From NCBI RefSeq assembly GCF_000507845.1, contig NZ_KI669455.1, positions 319,057 through 383,056 on the forward strand: a stretch of 64,000 nt of DNA, given 5' to 3'. Of the stretch, positions 8,978 to 18,267 are shown one piece after another. Under the pieces are notes generated by a model. The model had not been told where the DNA came from and made no database searches. It was given only the letters and a program-made list of their open reading frames with translations. Source of the stretch: Helicobacter macacae MIT 99-5501. GTDB lineage: Bacteria; Campylobacterota; Campylobacteria; Campylobacterales; Helicobacteraceae. The stretch's first letter is position 1. The number at the start of each line of letters is the position of its first letter. The position numbers and the translations under genes are program-made.

Positions 8978-10930
8978 CTAGTTTTGATACTTTGAGGCGA
9001 GCATTTTATAGCGCAGTAGCATTTTATCAAACGCATTTTGGATACTATCTTTTGCTTCATCAAAAAACGCGCTAATGTCATTATGCGGCAAATGCAGTGC
9101 CGCTATCATTAGATTTTGGCAGATATGGGCTAGACTTCCCTCAAAGAGAATCCCAACAAATGGCGAGTTTATCGACTTTTTGGCGTTTATGGCAAATATC
9201 ATATCCACCCACTGAAATAGCTCTTGTTTGGTGGTAATAGTGGTGTTTAGAGCGTTTGAAAGTTTGGATTTAAACTCCTGTATTTCTTGTAGATAAAAAT
9301 CCTCCCTAAAATCGCTAAAAATAAGTTTTTTATCCTCTTTGAAATAGCCCTTTATCTGCTTTACAAATGTTGATTTTTTATTTTTTTTCAAGCTAAATTC
9401 ACTTATCTTGCTAGGACGCGCACCCTCTATATAAGCACCCTCACCTAGATTTAGCACCATTTTTGGCTTTAGGGTTTTTATCGCGTTTGTTATCATTTGG
9501 CTTGATAGCAAAAAGATTGAGTCGCTATACACTTCGTGGTCGAAGTTCCCTCGCACGCGCAAAGCATTACTAGGTAAGTTTGTATCCTCATCGCCATAAG
9601 CGGAGTTGCTAGCGTGCTTAGTCCTCCCCTTTATGTAGCCACAATCAAGCCCACACATAAGCACTTCATTCCCTAGCTGACAAGCAAGTGCAAATCCCGC
9701 ATTTCCCACAAATGGAGCGCAAAACTCCATAACAAAAGGGCTTTTAAACATATACCCGCTGGCACTTCCCCCACGCATAAATAGATATTTTTCACTTGCT
9801 AGATTTAGCGCACTAGGATTTACCATATTTCCACACAGCAAAGGGGTTTTGCCAAGTATTGGGGAGAGATATTTTTCTAGATAATCCACGCGTTCAATTT
9901 CGATTTGGAAATCTGGCTCTATTCCCGCTTCTTTTAGTGGTTTTATCGCTGTCCCACAGCTAAAAATTATCATATTTGCTTGATTTTCGCGCAAAAACTC
10001 CAAGCTAGAATCTAGGCTAGCACCATTTCCTACCACGCAAATAGGCATATCCACGCGCTTAGGATTTACAAGAAATAGATTTTGCTTTTCTTTGCGACTT
10101 TTTGGTTTGGCGATATTTTTTAGCGTGTTTTCTATGCCTATCATCTCATCTTCAAAGCTCCCCCAACCTCGCGCATTGCTAGCGTATTCTTCATTTACGA
10201 TTTGCATAGCTGATTCTATTTTTGGGCTTTTGTAGAGATTGATTTGTGCGCGCAAGAAATTATTTGTGATTTTTTGGCGAGCAAAAAAGTTGCGGATAAA
10301 AAAGCGATTTACCAAGTCTTTGACAAAAAGATAGCACGCTCCATCACTTACGCGACTAAAAAGTCTAGGATAATCCACGAAGTAGCAACTCACGCGGAAC
10401 ATATCAAGGTTTTCTTCAAAAATCAAAAGTGAGTGAAAAAACACTCCCCTCTCAATGATAAACTCCAAAAACATTCCACCAAGTAGCCCAAAAATGCAAG
10501 TTGAGGGCATAAAATCTTTGCTTAAAAAATACTCTTTGATTCCATCGTGCTTAAATAATAGCTCTATAAAATCATTGCACGCTTGCCCTGTGATAGGGAA
10601 TTTGCTCGTATCCATTTTGTCCAAAAAAATGCCATTAGAGTGAATCGTCCATTTATCATTTTTGAGTGGAGAGAGGCTTAGGGCTTCATTTACGCTTACC
10701 ATAGTGGAGAGAGAATCAGCCAATGGATATGAAAGCTCGCTAGTGGCGAGGTTTATGATATTTAAGCCCTGCTTATTTATGAGGAGGTTATATTCTGTGG
10801 GGGGCTCTTTTAGTGCGTCAAAAAGCTCGGGCGAGGTTTTTTGGAAATACTCCATATTTTTTGCAAAACGCACGGATATTTCTTTTTGTATCGCTTCGTA
10901 GTCATTGGATTTTAGCACTTCAAGCAACAT
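8978..10930 (-). CDS. Motility accessory factor (Maf/DUF115) glycosyltransferase family protein
   Basis: Maf proteins of Campylobacter and Helicobacter are needed for flagellin modification with pseudaminic or related nonulosonic acids, and some paralogues are phase-variable. The central DUF115 domain is recognisable from about residue 294: PICVVGNGASLDSSLEFL, then IIFSCGTAIKPLKEAGIEPDF, LLCGNMVNPSALN and LMCGLDCGYI. At 650 residues it has normal Maf length. The start has AAGGGG upstream. No nonulosonic acid synthesis genes (pse/neu) are visible in the window, so it is a solitary maf here. Assignment to flagellin glycosylation is by family knowledge. Confidence 0.87.
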   Translation of the reverse strand: MLLEVLKSNDYEAIQKEISVRFAKNMEYFQKTSPELFDALKEPPTEYNLLINKQGLNIINLATSELSYPLADSLSTMVSVNEALSLSPLKNDKWTIHSNGIFLDKMDTSKFPITGQACNDFIELLFKHDGIKEYFLSKDFMPSTCIFGLLGGMFLEFIIERGVFFHSLLIFEENLDMFRVSCYFVDYPRLFSRVSDGACYLFVKDLVNRFFIRNFFARQKITNNFLRAQINLYKSPKIESAMQIVNEEYASNARGWGSFEDEMIGIENTLKNIAKPKSRKEKQNLFLVNPKRVDMPICVVGNGASLDSSLEFLRENQANMIIFSCGTAIKPLKEAGIEPDFQIEIERVDYLEKYLSPILGKTPLLCGNMVNPSALNLASEKYLFMRGGSASGYMFKSPFVMEFCAPFVGNAGFALACQLGNEVLMCGLDCGYIKGRTKHASNSAYGDEDTNLPSNALRVRGNFDHEVYSDSIFLLSSQMITNAIKTLKPKMVLNLGEGAYIEGARPSKISEFSLKKNKKSTFVKQIKGYFKEDKKLIFSDFREDFYLQEIQEFKSKLSNALNTTITTKQELFQWVDMIFAINAKKSINSPFVGILFEGSLAHICQNLMIAALHLPHNDISAFFDEAKDSIQNAFDKMLLRYKMLASKYQN

Positions 10931-11112
10931 TATGACAACCCCTTTTTGGATTTTGTAAGTAGATTTTTGCTAGTTAGCCAAGCCTAATCGCCATAGCCAA
11001 AAGCCTTTAACCAAATGCCTAATATTGTAGCGTAGAATCAATAATACGCAATCGCTAAATAAGCACATAAGCAATTTGTGATTTTAGGCACACGCTAGCG
11101 ATGCAAACTAGA

Positions 11113-11595
11113 TTAAGGCTCAAGTGTGATTGAGGGAAATAGGCGGATAGAAAATCCAGATTCTCCCAAAAGCTCGATATATTCATCATTTCCTTGCACC
11201 ATAAATTTACCGATAAAGTTTTTGATAAAAATCGCCTCAATCCGCTCTGCCTGCATAGAATCACACGCTTTTTTTGTAACCCCTCCTCCCTCTACTACTA
11301 TCATTTTGCCACCACCTGCTATTTGAAAGCTAGCAAAAAAATTATTGCACCCCGCTATGCCTGATACGCTACTTCCGTTGAAAACTAGATATGCGTTTTC
11401 TATGTCGTTTGGAATAATGATTTCATACTCTCCTACTCGCATAGAGTCTATTTCCCATTTTTTTTGCGATATGAGTGAGTAGGCATTTATCCCTAGTATG
11501 CTTTGATAAGCCTCTGCATTTATCACGCATAGCACTAATGCACCTAAAGCGCATAGAGCGATTTTGCAAGGGATTTTTAATATCGCTAGGCACAT
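11113..11595 (-). CDS. META-domain (HslJ-like) exported protein
   Basis: A 160-residue protein with an N-terminal hydrophobic segment (about residues 8-28) that should be a signal peptide or anchor. A META domain follows: Trp47, SGIAGCNNFFASF (about 78-90) and VTKKACD (106-112), matching the AGCN and T-x-x-AC landmarks of HslJ-like proteins. META proteins lie in the envelope and some are linked to stress or antibiotic tolerance; a specific role here is unknown. It is the last gene of the run starting with the PilM-like gene at 14616. The start has AAGGAG upstream. Confidence 0.78.
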   Translation of the reverse strand: MCLAILKIPCKIALCALGALVLCVINAEAYQSILGINAYSLISQKKWEIDSMRVGEYEIIIPNDIENAYLVFNGSSVSGIAGCNNFFASFQIAGGGKMIVVEGGGVTKKACDSMQAERIEAIFIKNFIGKFMVQGNDEYIELLGESGFSIRLFPSITLEP

Positions 11596-11612
11596 ATCAT
11601 CTCCTTATAAGT

Positions 11613-12332
11613 CTAAAATCCAAATATAAAAGCCACACTACCTAGCCAAGAGTGCCACACTAGCTCGCCCACACAAAGCAAATATGCCAAAATCGTAGCC
11701 ACACAAAGGGTGAGTGAAAAAAGTAGATTCCACCAAACGATTTTGGGTATGGAGTGATATATGTTGCGGACAAAACCACGCTTGCTATGATTTTTTAGCG
11801 CGAAAAACACCATATCAAAAAGCGCGAAAAACAAAAATACATAGCACACGCGCTTAGCATAGATAAAAATCGCCATATAATATGCCTTTTTGACAAAAAC
11901 AAGTCGCAACAATTCCAAAAAATCGCTATTTGCGATGCTTAAAAGATTGGCAGGCATATCACTCCAAACACCCAAAAGCAAGAAGCTAGGATAAGCACAC
12001 GCCAAATACAGCACAAAAAGCAGAGCATAGTTTTGCAAAATCTTATAGCGCACACTCAAAACCGCACATACAAATAGAGCGCAAATCCCCAAAAGATTTG
12101 CACCAAATTCCACCACTAACCGCACCAAAGGCACAAAAACAATCATTATATAATTTAGCACAGAGCTAGATTCTGCGACACTTGAGCTAGAAATATGCTC
12201 TATGGAGCTAGGTAGCGCGATAAGCAAAATAACTACATAGCAGGCAAATAAAAGCAAGTCTTTTGCCTTGTAGTTGTTCTCTCGTGCTTGATGAATGGAC
12301 TTAAAAAAAGCGGAGTAAAATCTTTTTTTCAA
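11613..12332 (-). CDS. Multi-pass inner membrane protein of unknown function
   Basis: A 239-residue protein with about five or six hydrophobic segments (LLFACYVVILLIALP, IMIVFVPLVRLVVEF, LLGICALFVCAVLS, LLFVLYLACAYPSFLLLG, VCYVFLFFALFDMVFFAL, LLFSLTLCVATILAYLLC). It ends in a hydrophobic tail. The start is TTG with AAGGA upstream. I recognise no family; the topology resembles YIP1-like membrane proteins, but no motif confirms that. It lies between the PilO-like gene and the META gene on the same strand. Confidence 0.6.
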   Translation of the reverse strand: MKKRFYSAFFKSIHQARENNYKAKDLLLFACYVVILLIALPSSIEHISSSSVAESSSVLNYIMIVFVPLVRLVVEFGANLLGICALFVCAVLSVRYKILQNYALLFVLYLACAYPSFLLLGVWSDMPANLLSIANSDFLELLRLVFVKKAYYMAIFIYAKRVCYVFLFFALFDMVFFALKNHSKRGFVRNIYHSIPKIVWWNLLFSLTLCVATILAYLLCVGELVWHSWLGSVAFIFGF

Positions 12333-12406
12333 AATCTTTGTCCTTATGCTTTGTCTTTGTGTGTCAAGTATGCGCCAAATATGTGAGATAAACGCACTAT
12401 TTGGCT

Positions 12407-13042
12407 TTAGTAGCGACTTTGGGCTTTTATCTCTTGGAGGATTGCTTTTGTCTCATCATTTGGTATAAATGTATTTTGTCTCACTTCTATGTGCAAAAGA
12501 ATGTCATAGACTTGAGATTGCATACTGACTTTTTTTATCTGTATGGGGAGGTTTATCACCGCACTTGAGCTAAGAGAGTCAAGCTTGTCAATGAGCTTCC
12601 AAATGTTATCCACGCTTTTTGTTTGTGTTTTAAAAGCAAAGGTTATGCTTCTTGTGCCCTCATTTGGAATCTCACTTTGGCTTACTCTGCGCATTTCTTT
12701 TATAGTCAAAAATTTCGCAACAAGTGCTTTTGTCTCTGCTTGTGGGTCGGCATTTTGGAGTTTGGATAGAGCGTTTGTGTTGAGGTTTGCAAAGTCATCA
12801 AGTCGCTGTTTTGCTGCGCTATATCCTCTAGCGATTTCCTCATAGATAAGCCTTTCTTTGCGCTCGATAATGTATTGGGATTTAAAAGATTTCATTGTAG
12901 GGAGAATATAGCTACTAAAAAACCACAAAATCCCTATCACATACAATGTCGTAAAGATAAGATTCCTAATAACAAGGTCGGGGCTAAAGCTTTGTGATAT
13001 TTCTTGCTTTGATTGCTTGGGAGGGAATTTTTTGGGTGGCAT
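12407..13042 (-). CDS. PilO-like bitopic inner membrane protein
   Basis: A 211-residue protein with a short basic N-terminus, one membrane segment (about residues 28-50) and a coiled-coil-like then globular periplasmic part. This is the layout of PilO/GspM proteins that form the inner-membrane platform of type IV pilus or type II-like transformation machinery. It follows a PilN-like and a PilM-like gene in the order M-N-O, which is the main support. Sequence similarity is too weak to be sure by eye. In Campylobacter a Cts type II-like DNA uptake system uses comparable proteins; DNA uptake is inference only. The start has AAAGGA upstream. Confidence 0.5.
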   Translation of the reverse strand: MPPKKFPPKQSKQEISQSFSPDLVIRNLIFTTLYVIGILWFFSSYILPTMKSFKSQYIIERKERLIYEEIARGYSAAKQRLDDFANLNTNALSKLQNADPQAETKALVAKFLTIKEMRRVSQSEIPNEGTRSITFAFKTQTKSVDNIWKLIDKLDSLSSSAVINLPIQIKKVSMQSQVYDILLHIEVRQNTFIPNDETKAILQEIKAQSRY

Positions 13043-13062
13043 TTTTATCCTTTATGTCGCGT

Positions 13063-13599
13063 TTATGGGGCGGCTACTTGGGTGCTTTGGCTTGGCAATG
13101 GGACACTTGTGCTAATAGATATAAACTCATACCAGCCATTTGAGAGCGCATAAAAGCTCACATTTGAGCGTCCAAAATTCGCTTTTAGTGGGTCTTGCAA
13201 AGCAAAATAAAAAAACTCTTTAGAAGGGGTTACGCCTTTTAAAGTCAGGGAGTTTTCATCTAGCTCCACAGAATGCAGTGTGATTTTATCAGGGATTAGA
13301 TGAAGCAAGTCTGCTAGCTTATCGCGGCGGATATTGTTTTTATCTGCTCGATTATGCACCAAAGTAGCTTCAAATACAAGTCGCTCGAAGTATTCATCAG
13401 TGAGCCCTATGCGAGCCCGCAAGATTTTTTGATTTTCTCTGTATTCCTCTGTGCGGATATTGGAATTGATGATTTCTTGCTTTAGAAACATATAAAACGC
13501 TACGAGGATAAAAGCAGTAACCAAAAAATAAAACCACCAAATCTTGGTTACTTTGGCGATGATATATTTTATCTTGGGACGGACAAAACTAATCCTCAT
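13063..13599 (-). CDS. PilN-like bitopic inner membrane protein
   Basis: A 178-residue protein with a single membrane helix (about residues 20-40, IWWFYFLVTAFILVAFYMFL) and a periplasmic domain containing LADLLHLIPDKITLHSVELDENSLTLKGVTP as consecutive elements. The 'hydrophobic ... IP ... I.L..l.....L.L.G' pattern is characteristic of PilN/GspL periplasmic domains. The neighbours upstream (PilM-like) and downstream (PilO-like) fit a PilMNO set. The start has AAGGAG upstream. Function in pilus assembly or DNA uptake is inferred from order and domain pattern. Confidence 0.6.
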   Translation of the reverse strand: MRISFVRPKIKYIIAKVTKIWWFYFLVTAFILVAFYMFLKQEIINSNIRTEEYRENQKILRARIGLTDEYFERLVFEATLVHNRADKNNIRRDKLADLLHLIPDKITLHSVELDENSLTLKGVTPSKEFFYFALQDPLKANFGRSNVSFYALSNGWYEFISISTSVPLPSQSTQVAAP

Positions 13600-13632
13600 T
13601 GCTCTTTTCTCCTTAATTCTGCCTTGCTTGGT

Positions 13633-14616
13633 TTATTCTTCTCGCCCAAGTTCTCTTATGGCAAAATTCACAAGCAAAGTCGGCAAGTCAAAATCGCGCT
13701 TCACAGATTCTATCATCACTTCTTTTGTGATGAAGTCATAAGCCTCATCACTTAGCTTGCACGCATCCAAAAATATGATTCTATCGATAAATTCGCCGTT
13801 ATAAAATGGATTTTGATAATACTCTTTTATGCCATCAAGCAATACTTTGCTTATGACAATAGCGCGGGGCATATCATCATAGTTGATTTTTTTCTCCTCA
13901 AGATTTGGGATAAACATATCAGTTTGGAGATTTTCCATAGAAGTTTCGCTCTCCATTTTTTCAAAATTATCAAAGTCATCATCAAGCGAGAAATCTTCAA
14001 AATTGCGCAAATGCAAGGTCGGGCGTTGCTGTTCTTCGCGATTTAGCGCACTTATCTCACTCTGTGCCAAAAAAAATCCAGAAAACAAAATCTGCTGCCT
14101 ATTGATAACCATTAAAGCGATATTGCTCCTTTGCAAAAGCACATATAGATTATTACCAAGTGTGGGATAGCTTAGCGAATTTGCTGCGATAAGCAAAAAT
14201 GGCGAAAACACAAAATCCACACCATTTACAATGTCATATTTTCGCAAATAATCCCTTAGCAACGCTTTTTTGGCAAACACGCGACAAGTGCCAACGGTAA
14301 TGATTTCGCATTCTTGTGGGCGGACATTCGCTAGGAAAAAATCCTTGCCATTTTTTTGGATTACCACACCTTGTGCGAGGGATTTAAGTAGCACGCTTAT
14401 GTAAGTGAAAGGATATTTTCGGCGATATTTGCGCACGATTTTTACCGCGTCCATTGGGATTTTGTTTTCTCCCGTTTTAAACTCTCGCACAAAAGATTCT
14501 ATGGTGCGCCCCTTTTTTACGCGCACGACTTTGATAGCACAAGAGAGCGCATCAACATTTATAGATATAAAAACTTTGCTAAAAAATGGCGAGACAAGTG
14601 AGTGTATCAATCCCAT
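13633..14616 (-). CDS. PilM-like cytoplasmic protein (putative)
   Basis: A 327-residue protein with no membrane segment or signal. The N-terminal pattern VFISINVDALSCAIKVVRVKKGRTIES resembles the first beta hairpin of actin-fold PilM/FtsA-like proteins, and a central region (residues about 195-255) is acidic and probably disordered. It opens the run PilM-PilN-PilO-like. Clear nucleotide-binding motifs are not obvious, so it may be a degenerate ATPase. It is the weakest member of the trio by sequence and rests mainly on position. The start has AAGGAC upstream. Confidence 0.42.
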   Translation of the reverse strand: MGLIHSLVSPFFSKVFISINVDALSCAIKVVRVKKGRTIESFVREFKTGENKIPMDAVKIVRKYRRKYPFTYISVLLKSLAQGVVIQKNGKDFFLANVRPQECEIITVGTCRVFAKKALLRDYLRKYDIVNGVDFVFSPFLLIAANSLSYPTLGNNLYVLLQRSNIALMVINRQQILFSGFFLAQSEISALNREEQQRPTLHLRNFEDFSLDDDFDNFEKMESETSMENLQTDMFIPNLEEKKINYDDMPRAIVISKVLLDGIKEYYQNPFYNGEFIDRIIFLDACKLSDEAYDFITKEVMIESVKRDFDLPTLLVNFAIRELGREE

Positions 14617-14709
14617 TTGGTGTCCTTTTTGGAGGTTTTTTAGTGTTTTGCTATTTTGCTAAAGCCTCTTATCACAAAATTTATTTTGGCACGGTTTTAA
14701 AGATTTGAC

Positions 14710-15390
14710 TTAAGAAAGATTTAGGCTAAATTGACTCTTGTCTTGCAAAATTTTATCAATTTTGGCGACTTTGTCTTGCAGGATTTGCCTTGCCTCTTCA
14801 ATGCTTAGGCTAGAATCAAGCCTAAATCCCTCAAATCCATAATAGCATATCTCTCCAAAAGGAAGAGGCAAGCAAAATCTGTCCCAAGTTTTAAACTCAT
14901 AGTATCGGCTAGGCACGATACGACATAAATTGATTTTTTTTCCGCTTTTTTGTGCCATCATTATCAGCCCATCAGCGATATGATGATACGGTCCGCGTGG
15001 TCCATCCATTGCTATGCCTATATCTGCACCGCTTTTTAGGGCTTTTATGGATTGCATTAGGGCTAGCACGCCACCGCGCTTACCACCAGAATCCGTGCTT
15101 CCACGAATGGTTTTCATACCAAAGAGCTCACACATAGAAGCTATAAGCCCACCATCAAAATGGCTTGAGCTGATGATATGGACATTATGCGTGTTTGGCT
15201 TAGAGCGCAATTTGCGATAAAGAAAAGGCATCATCAGCATTTCTCCGTGCCAAAAACAGATGACTACATTATCATTTGCTAGATTTTCGTGCAAAAAAAA
15301 TCGATTTTTGTTTAGCGCATAGAGAATCCAAGTGAGAAAAAACCCAAAGCGAGGGACAAAATAAGCGATAAGCCGTTTTTTTATATCCAT
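14710..15390 (-). CDS. DUF374 lysophospholipid-acyltransferase-like protein
   Basis: A 226-residue membrane-associated protein. CFWHGEMLMMPF (about residues 44-56) carries the DUF374 version of the acyltransferase His-containing block. IISSSHFDGG and IRGSTDSGGKRGG follow, and IGIAMDGPRGPYHH (about residues 127-140) matches the DGPRGP hallmark. DUF374 proteins are distant relatives of PlsC/LpxL acyltransferases and are thought to act on lipid or lipid A precursors; the substrate is unknown. It is monocistronic, divergent from the nitroreductase gene. Confidence 0.85.
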   Translation of the reverse strand: MDIKKRLIAYFVPRFGFFLTWILYALNKNRFFLHENLANDNVVICFWHGEMLMMPFLYRKLRSKPNTHNVHIISSSHFDGGLIASMCELFGMKTIRGSTDSGGKRGGVLALMQSIKALKSGADIGIAMDGPRGPYHHIADGLIMMAQKSGKKINLCRIVPSRYYEFKTWDRFCLPLPFGEICYYGFEGFRLDSSLSIEEARQILQDKVAKIDKILQDKSQFSLNLS

Positions 15391-15641
15391 AATGCGAGAT
15401 TTTCCTTATGCGAGATTTAAGATTGTGTATGTGGTATTTTATCGCTTTTTGGGTATTTTGCAAAATTTTTGAAGTGTGTTTTTAGGGATTTTATCACACC
15501 TTGTTACTTCTTGTGTTTGGCACATTTTGATATAAAAATACTATTTAATAATTTTTATTTATTTGTGTGAGCAAAATTTACCAAAACTTCATTATCATTG
15601 CGTTTTTAAATTCTGACCCAAAAGGTTAAAAAGGAGCAAAA

Positions 15642-16253
15642 ATGACTTTTGAAGAATCTCTAAACGCACGACACGCGTGCAAAAAATTTAGCGACAAAGC
15701 AATTTCAAGCAAGGATTTAGATTTCATCTTAGAGGCAGGGCGACTTGCCCCTAGTGGCTATGGCTTTGAGCCGTGGAAATTCATCGTGGTGGGCAATGAG
15801 TATAGCGCGCAGCTAGCAAAATGCTGCTACAATCAAGAAAATGTCGCCACCGCAAGCTACAACATTGTCATCTTAGGGCGAATGGACTTAAAAAGCAAAG
15901 ATGAGTTTGCTAGGGCGCAGGTAAGGCGATTTGCCACTGATGATGCGCATTTTGAGCAGATTTTGGGTGTTTATACAAGCTGGGCGGATAAGCTAAGCGA
16001 TGAGGAGATTTTCCACTTTAGCCAAACCCAATGCTACCTCCCGCTAATGCAAATGATGAACGCCGCGATTTTTAGAGGCATTGATTCTTGTGCGATTGGC
16101 GGATTTGAGCGTGATAAAGTCGAGGAGTTTTTAGGTATCAAAAAGCCCTTTGGCGTAGCAGTAGTCCTCTCTCTTGGATACAAAGCGAGCGAACCACACC
16201 ACAGCAAAAAGCGTCAAGACAAATCCCAAGTGATTGAGTTTTGGAAAAAATAG
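15642..16253 (+). CDS. NAD(P)H nitroreductase, RdxA/FrxA-like
   Basis: An FMN-dependent oxidoreductase of the NfsB family, cytoplasmic. Diagnostic blocks are ARHACKKF (flavin phosphate binding), AGRLAPSGYGFEPWKFIVV and SCAIGGFERDKVEEFLGI; the ending resembles H. pylori RdxA. Its length (203) is close to RdxA (210). In H. pylori, loss of RdxA-type enzymes causes metronidazole resistance; whether this protein activates the drug is unknown. The start has AAGGAG 7 bases upstream, and an AT-rich stretch near 15538-15551 could hold the -10. It is followed by two strong hairpins. Confidence 0.86.
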   Translation: MTFEESLNARHACKKFSDKAISSKDLDFILEAGRLAPSGYGFEPWKFIVVGNEYSAQLAKCCYNQENVATASYNIVILGRMDLKSKDEFARAQVRRFATDDAHFEQILGVYTSWADKLSDEEIFHFSQTQCYLPLMQMMNAAIFRGIDSCAIGGFERDKVEEFLGIKKPFGVAVVLSLGYKASEPHHSKKRQDKSQVIEFWKK

Positions 16254-16272
16254 CTTTCGTAAAATAGTTTTA

Positions 16273-16301
16273 ATGGAAAGATAAAAATCTTATCTTTCCA
16301 T
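16273..16301. terminator. Hairpin between convergent nitroreductase and lepA genes
   Basis: A 12-bp perfect stem (ATGGAAAGATAA at 16273-16284 with 16290-16301) and a 5-base loop, 20 bp after the nitroreductase stop. It is a likely terminator for that gene. Confidence 0.7.
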
Positions 16302-16334
16302 ACTTTCGCGCTTTTTACCAAATAGCTTAAAACC

Positions 16335-16359
16335 CACAAAATCAAAAACTGATTTTGTG
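16335..16359. terminator. Second hairpin between nitroreductase and lepA
   Basis: A 10-bp perfect stem (CACAAAATCA at 16335-16344 with 16350-16359) and a 5-base loop. It could serve lepA on the minus strand or act as a backup for the plus-strand gene; the T-runs are poor. Confidence 0.5.
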
Positions 16360-16465
16360 TGGTTGATTTTGCAAACTTTTTATAAACTTTTTAGACTTAT
16401 TTGGACTTGTAAAGTAAAGAAGCCTTTAACCACCTTTAACCACCAACCACCTTATAAACCCCCGC

Positions 16466-18259
16466 CTAATCAATCTTAAGCACCGCTAAGAATGCCTCTT
16501 GGGGCAAATCCACCTTACCGATAGCTTTCATTCGCTTTTTCCCCTCTTTTTGCTTTTCTAGGAGCTTTCGCTTGCGCGTTATGTCCCCTCCATAGCACTT
16601 TGCCGTTACATTTTTGCCCATAGATTTTACTGTTTCTCGTGCGATGATTTTGCTACCTATGCTCGCTTGGATTGCCACTTCAAAAAGCTGTCTTGGGATT
16701 AGCCCTTTCATCGCTTCTACAAGTGCGCGTCCCTTTTCTTGCGCTTTGCTCCTATCTACGATGATTGAGAGCGCATCGACTATCTCATTTGCCACACGAA
16801 TGTCTAAGCGCACCAAATCCCCCTCTCTAGATTCTATGGGCTCATAATCAAAGCTCGCATAGCCTTTCGTGCAAGATTTTAGCTTGTCATAAAAGTCCAT
16901 TACGATTTCATTGCTTGGCAGGGCGTATTGGAGTAGCACGCGGTTTTGGGTTATGTAGTCCATTTTTTCTTGCACGCCACGGCGGTTTGAAAGTAGCGTG
17001 ATGATATTGCCGACAAACTCGCTAGGCGTGATGATATTTGCCCGCACATAGGGCTCTTTGATAAGCGCGATTTTTTGCACTTCGGGTAGTTCGCTTGGAT
17101 TTTGGACATTAAGCACATTTCCGTCTGTGCAATGCACCTCATACACCACCGTTGGCGCAGTAGCTATGAGGCTTAAGCCAAATTCCCGCTCCAATCGCTC
17201 CTTTACCACCTCCATATGTAGCAGTCCCAAAAACCCCACGCGAAATCCAAATCCCAACGCCACAGAGGTTTCAGGCTCATAGCTTAGTGCGGAGTCATTA
17301 AGCGCGAGTTTGTTTAGCGCGTCTCGCAATTCCTCAAATTTATCCGTTTCTATGGGGTAAAGCCCCGCAAAGACAAAGGGCTTAGCAGGCATAAAGCCCT
17401 CTATTGGCTCTTTTGTGGGCGTTTTTGCATCCGTGATAGTATCACCCACGCGCAAATCTTCTAGCGACTTTAGCCCCAAGCACACGATACCGATTTCCCC
17501 ACAAGAGATTTGCTTTGTTGGGATTTTTTGCACAGGGTGGGGGTAGTATAGGCTTAGCACTTCGTATTTTTTGCCCGTGCTCATTATCAGCACCTCGCTT
17601 CCTTGCGCGATATTGCCATCTTTTAGCCGCACAAGGGCTAGCGCACCAAGATAGTTATCAAACCACGAATCATAGATTAACGCCTTTGTGGGTGCGCCCT
17701 CATCTCCATTTGGCGGGGGGATTTTCTCTATTATGGTTTCTATGAGATTTTGCACGCCTAAGCCACTTTTGGCACTCACTTGCAAGGCATTAGCACAATC
17801 TAGCCCTATGCTCTCCTCAATCTCTATGCTTACCTTTAGCGCGTCTGCGGCGGGCAAGTCGATTTTATTTATCACGGGCAAAATCTCTAGGTTGTTATCA
17901 AGCGCGACATAGACATTTGCGATAGTTTGCGCCTCTACGCCCTGCGTGGCATCAACCACGAGCAAAGCCCCCTCACACGAGCTAAGCGAGCGCGAAACCT
18001 CATAGCTAAAATCCACATGCCCGGGCGTGTCAATGAGATTGAGCGTGTAAGTTTTGCCTTTGTGTGCGTAATTTAAGCGAACACTTTGGGCTTTTATGGT
18101 GATACCGCGCTCTTGCTCTATATCCATTGTATCCATCATTTGAGAGTGCATTTCCCTCTCACTTACTGCGCCACAAACTTGGAGGATTCTATCTGCTAGC
18201 GTGCTTTTGCCGTGGTCGATATGTGCGATGATAGAAAAATTGCGGATAAGATTTTGCAT
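16466..18259 (-). CDS. lepA: Elongation factor 4 (LepA), ribosomal back-translocase GTPase
   Basis: A translational GTPase bound to 70S ribosomes and the membrane. It starts [20 protein letters not shown], with the G1 motif AHIDHGKST at about residues 12-20. The switch region [10 protein letters not shown]3 DTPGHVDF and G4 NKIDLP are all present, and the C-terminal LepA-specific domain ends with [16 protein letters not shown]. An open frame extends 21 codons upstream, but the conserved LepA N-terminus and the position 8 bp after the metI stop favour the ATG at 18259. It probably follows metN-metI in one transcript. Length 597 is typical. Confidence 0.96.
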   Translation of the reverse strand: MQNLIRNFSIIAHIDHGKSTLADRILQVCGAVSEREMHSQMMDTMDIEQERGITIKAQSVRLNYAHKGKTYTLNLIDTPGHVDFSYEVSRSLSSCEGALLVVDATQGVEAQTIANVYVALDNNLEILPVINKIDLPAADALKVSIEIEESIGLDCANALQVSAKSGLGVQNLIETIIEKIPPPNGDEGAPTKALIYDSWFDNYLGALALVRLKDGNIAQGSEVLIMSTGKKYEVLSLYYPHPVQKIPTKQISCGEIGIVCLGLKSLEDLRVGDTITDAKTPTKEPIEGFMPAKPFVFAGLYPIETDKFEELRDALNKLALNDSALSYEPETSVALGFGFRVGFLGLLHMEVVKERLEREFGLSLIATAPTVVYEVHCTDGNVLNVQNPSELPEVQKIALIKEPYVRANIITPSEFVGNIITLLSNRRGVQEKMDYITQNRVLLQYALPSNEIVMDFYDKLKSCTKGYASFDYEPIESREGDLVRLDIRVANEIVDALSIIVDRSKAQEKGRALVEAMKGLIPRQLFEVAIQASIGSKIIARETVKSMGKNVTAKCYGGDITRKRKLLEKQKEGKKRMKAIGKVDLPQEAFLAVLKID

Positions 18260-18267
18260 AATACGCC

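Noticed and set aside
8978..10930. A phase-variable maf with a homopolymeric G tract
   Set aside because: No long G or C run was seen in this gene.
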